Assembly: GCF_039540405.1 (NCBI RefSeq)
Contig: NZ_BAABEY010000032.1
Span: 1 to 64,000, forward strand
Direction of reading: 5' to 3'
DNA length: 64,000 nucleotides
Origin: Ravibacter arvi
GTDB lineage: Bacteria; Bacteroidota; Bacteroidia; Cytophagales; Spirosomataceae
The stretch's first letter is position 1, and every line of letters begins with the position of its first letter. Positions 62,668-64,000 of the stretch are shown here, one piece after another. The notes under the pieces were generated by a model. That model was given only the letters and a program-made list of their open reading frames with translations. It was not told where the DNA came from and ran no database searches. Made by a program: the position numbers and the translations under genes.

Positions 62668-63603
62668 ATGAAATACACCGCTTTTCACGGTTACCGGGTT
62701 TCGCAGCTATCGCTTGGCACTATTCAGCTGGGCATGGATTACGGAATTGCGAACACAAAAGGCGCCCCGAACGAAGCAGAGGCTTTCCGTATCCTGGATG
62801 TGGCGCGCGAATCGGGCATCAACACGTTTGATTGCGCCAGGACCTATGGCAGGGCGGAAGAGGTACTCGGCAACTATTTTGCCAATAAACCGGCCGGTGA
62901 CCTGATCGTCTCAAAGTTCAAATACGATTGGGAACCGGGCATTTCAGTTGAAACTGCCTGGCAACGCACCACGACAACAATTGAACAATCGCTGCAAGCC
63001 CTTCAGGTCAGCCAGATACCGGTTTGCCTCTACCACAAAGGGCCGGGCGAGCCAATGGAAGAGGTGATGCGCATTGTTCCTATCATGATTGAGCGCCTGA
63101 AAGAGAAAGGTTACATTCGTCACGCCGGGCTTTCATTGTATTACTCCGCCGATGCGCATGGGCTTGATGACAGCCCGTATTTCGAAGCGCTTCAAATCCC
63201 CATGAACGTTCTTGACCAGGCCCTGATCACGGAAGGCCTTCTGGAAAAACTGCACGGGGCCGGCAAACTTATCTTTATCCGGAGTGTGTTCCTGCAAGGT
63301 TTATTTTTTCAATCCCCGGGCGCGCTGAACGAAACGCTGAAACCGGCGATACCATTCCTGGAAAAAATAAAAACGTTGGCCGACGAGCATGGAATGACGG
63401 TTGCGCAACTGGCATTCGGCTTCATCAGGGACCTGCCCCATGTCGACAGCCTGGTCATCGGCGCTGAGAACCAGGAGCAAATCCGCACCAACCTGGACCT
63501 GCTCCGGGGGCCCCGGTTACCCGACCCGCTTCGCGACACATTATCAAATCTTAGTAAACACGTACCCCGCCAGGTCATTACACCCGGTCTTTGGGGAAAG
63601 TAA
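62668..63603 (+). CDS. aldo/keto reductase
   Basis: Started at ATG 62668 (311 residues, MKYTAFHGYRVSQLSLGTIQLG), because the frame upstream runs through the repeat tract. It is a TIM-barrel AKR: NTFDCARTYGRAEEVLG holds the conserved Asp and Tyr, VSKFKYDW carries the active-site Lys, and a cofactor region VDSLVIGAENQEQIRTNLD lies near the C-terminus. The His partner (usually in a VxxxH strand) appears as CLYHKG. It reduces or oxidises an aldose or ketose, likely a product of the aldolases. Confidence 0.83.
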   Translation: MKYTAFHGYRVSQLSLGTIQLGMDYGIANTKGAPNEAEAFRILDVARESGINTFDCARTYGRAEEVLGNYFANKPAGDLIVSKFKYDWEPGISVETAWQRTTTTIEQSLQALQVSQIPVCLYHKGPGEPMEEVMRIVPIMIERLKEKGYIRHAGLSLYYSADAHGLDDSPYFEALQIPMNVLDQALITEGLLEKLHGAGKLIFIRSVFLQGLFFQSPGALNETLKPAIPFLEKIKTLADEHGMTVAQLAFGFIRDLPHVDSLVIGAENQEQIRTNLDLLRGPRLPDPLRDTLSNLSKHVPRQVITPGLWGK

Positions 63604-63612
63604 CCCAAACCA

Positions 63613-64000
63613 ATGAAGAACATCCACGAACTATTTGACCTGACAGGCAAAACTGTCATCGTAACGGGAGGGACCGGCTTATTCGGCGCACCGATCTCCA
63701 GGGCGCTTGCTGCCGCGGGCGCTGAAGTGATTATTGCCTCCCGCGACGGGAGCAAGTGCCGTGAGTTTGCCGGAGAACTAGTGCGGGAAGGCTTCTCCGC
63801 GAGCGGATGGGCTCTTGATCTATCAGATGAATCCAGCATTCAGCAATTCGTAGCAAACATCATCCGCCACAGCGGCAAGATCGATATCCTGATCAACAAC
63901 GCGGTTTCCCGGGAGGGGTTCCGGAACCTGGAAGATATGGAAGCTGCCGACTGGGAAGCCTCGCAAAAAATCAATTCCACCGGGCTGATGCTCATCACAA
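63613..64000 (+). CDS. short-chain dehydrogenase/reductase, cut off by the window end
   Basis: The first 129 residues are present (MKNIHELFDLTGKTVIVTGG). The cofactor motif TGGTGLFG (about 18-25), ASRDGSK after beta-2, a DLSDESS motif and LINNAVSREG are classical SDR features, and the frame is open to the last base. It starts 9 bases after the aldo/keto reductase gene, so the operon continues beyond the window. The catalytic Tyr-Lys lies outside. Confidence 0.88.
   Translation, partial: MKNIHELFDLTGKTVIVTGGTGLFGAPISRALAAAGAEVIIASRDGSKCREFAGELVREGFSASGWALDLSDESSIQQFVANIIRHSGKIDILINNAVSREGFRNLEDMEAADWEASQKINSTGLMLIT

Overview
The window looks like a chromosomal segment of a Bacteroidota bacterium, most likely Cytophagales/Spirosomaceae (Dyadobacter-like). 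The reasons are three SusC/SusD outer-membrane pairs, an ECF sigma/FecR/STN-SusC signalling cassette, a DUF4286 gene, a stand-alone heptose-7-phosphate kinase, almost no Shine-Dalgarno sites, and promoters of the TTTG-N18/19-TAnnTTTG type. The assignment rests on gene content and sequence style only; no database was searched. Nearly all of the sequence is coding, and there are no rRNA or tRNA genes, insertion sequences or CRISPR arrays that I can see.

Region 1 (1-14350, all genes on the minus strand) is a polysaccharide/small-molecule utilisation locus. An ECF sigma factor and a FecR anti-sigma factor (14139-12236) precede a SusC with an N-terminal STN signalling domain, a SusD lipoprotein, two secreted FAD-dependent oxidoreductases of the GGNASSEI family and, between those two, a tandem pair of exported proteins with an FMN_bind-like motif and a conserved CxxxxC. 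Families of long imperfect palindromic repeats lie on both sides (47-860 and 14349-14775).

Region 2 (14.8-26.2 kb) is a mixed stretch: a DUF1080 lipoprotein and a DMFase-C-like exported protein; a gamma-glutamylcyclotransferase-like protein followed by a membrane-anchored STAND/NB-ARC-TPR ATPase; then DUF4286, the ribosome hibernation factor HPF, heptose kinase, a DUF6268-like outer-membrane protein and a GH2 enzyme.

Region 3 (26.3-64 kb) is one very large glycan/sugar-acid utilisation locus. A FadR-type GntR regulator and a 960-residue lipoprotein with a likely TIM-barrel domain read leftward. Two plus-strand units read rightward: (a) SusC, SusD and two paralogous propeller-type proteins, ending at a clear terminator (38484-38514); (b) SusC, SusD and then about 20 tightly spaced genes running off the window. 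Unit (b) has five sialidase-like Asp-box propeller proteins (one fused to a YVTN propeller), two N-acetylneuraminate-lyase/DHDPS-family aldolases, two SGNH hydrolases, an aspartoacylase-type deacylase, two SDRs, a PLP enzyme of the threonine synthase/dehydratase fold, RraA, RidA, an M81 peptidase, an SMP-30 lactonase, a NanM-like kelch mutarotase and an aldo/keto reductase. Both units start with a TAnnTTTG -7 box overlapped by the same ATTTGTyCkACAA palindrome, the likely operator of the GntR regulator.

The gene set suggests release, deacylation, mutarotation and aldol cleavage of sialic acid or, more likely, a related acidic sugar carrying amino-acid or acyl groups. NanE, NanK and a NanT-type transporter are absent from the window. 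The combination of aldolase, RraA, RidA, PLP dehydratase-like enzyme and M81 peptidase is not a standard sialic acid operon and is the best candidate here for an undescribed pathway. Several junctions in this operon hold short homopurine/homopyrimidine tandem repeats in inverted pairs.
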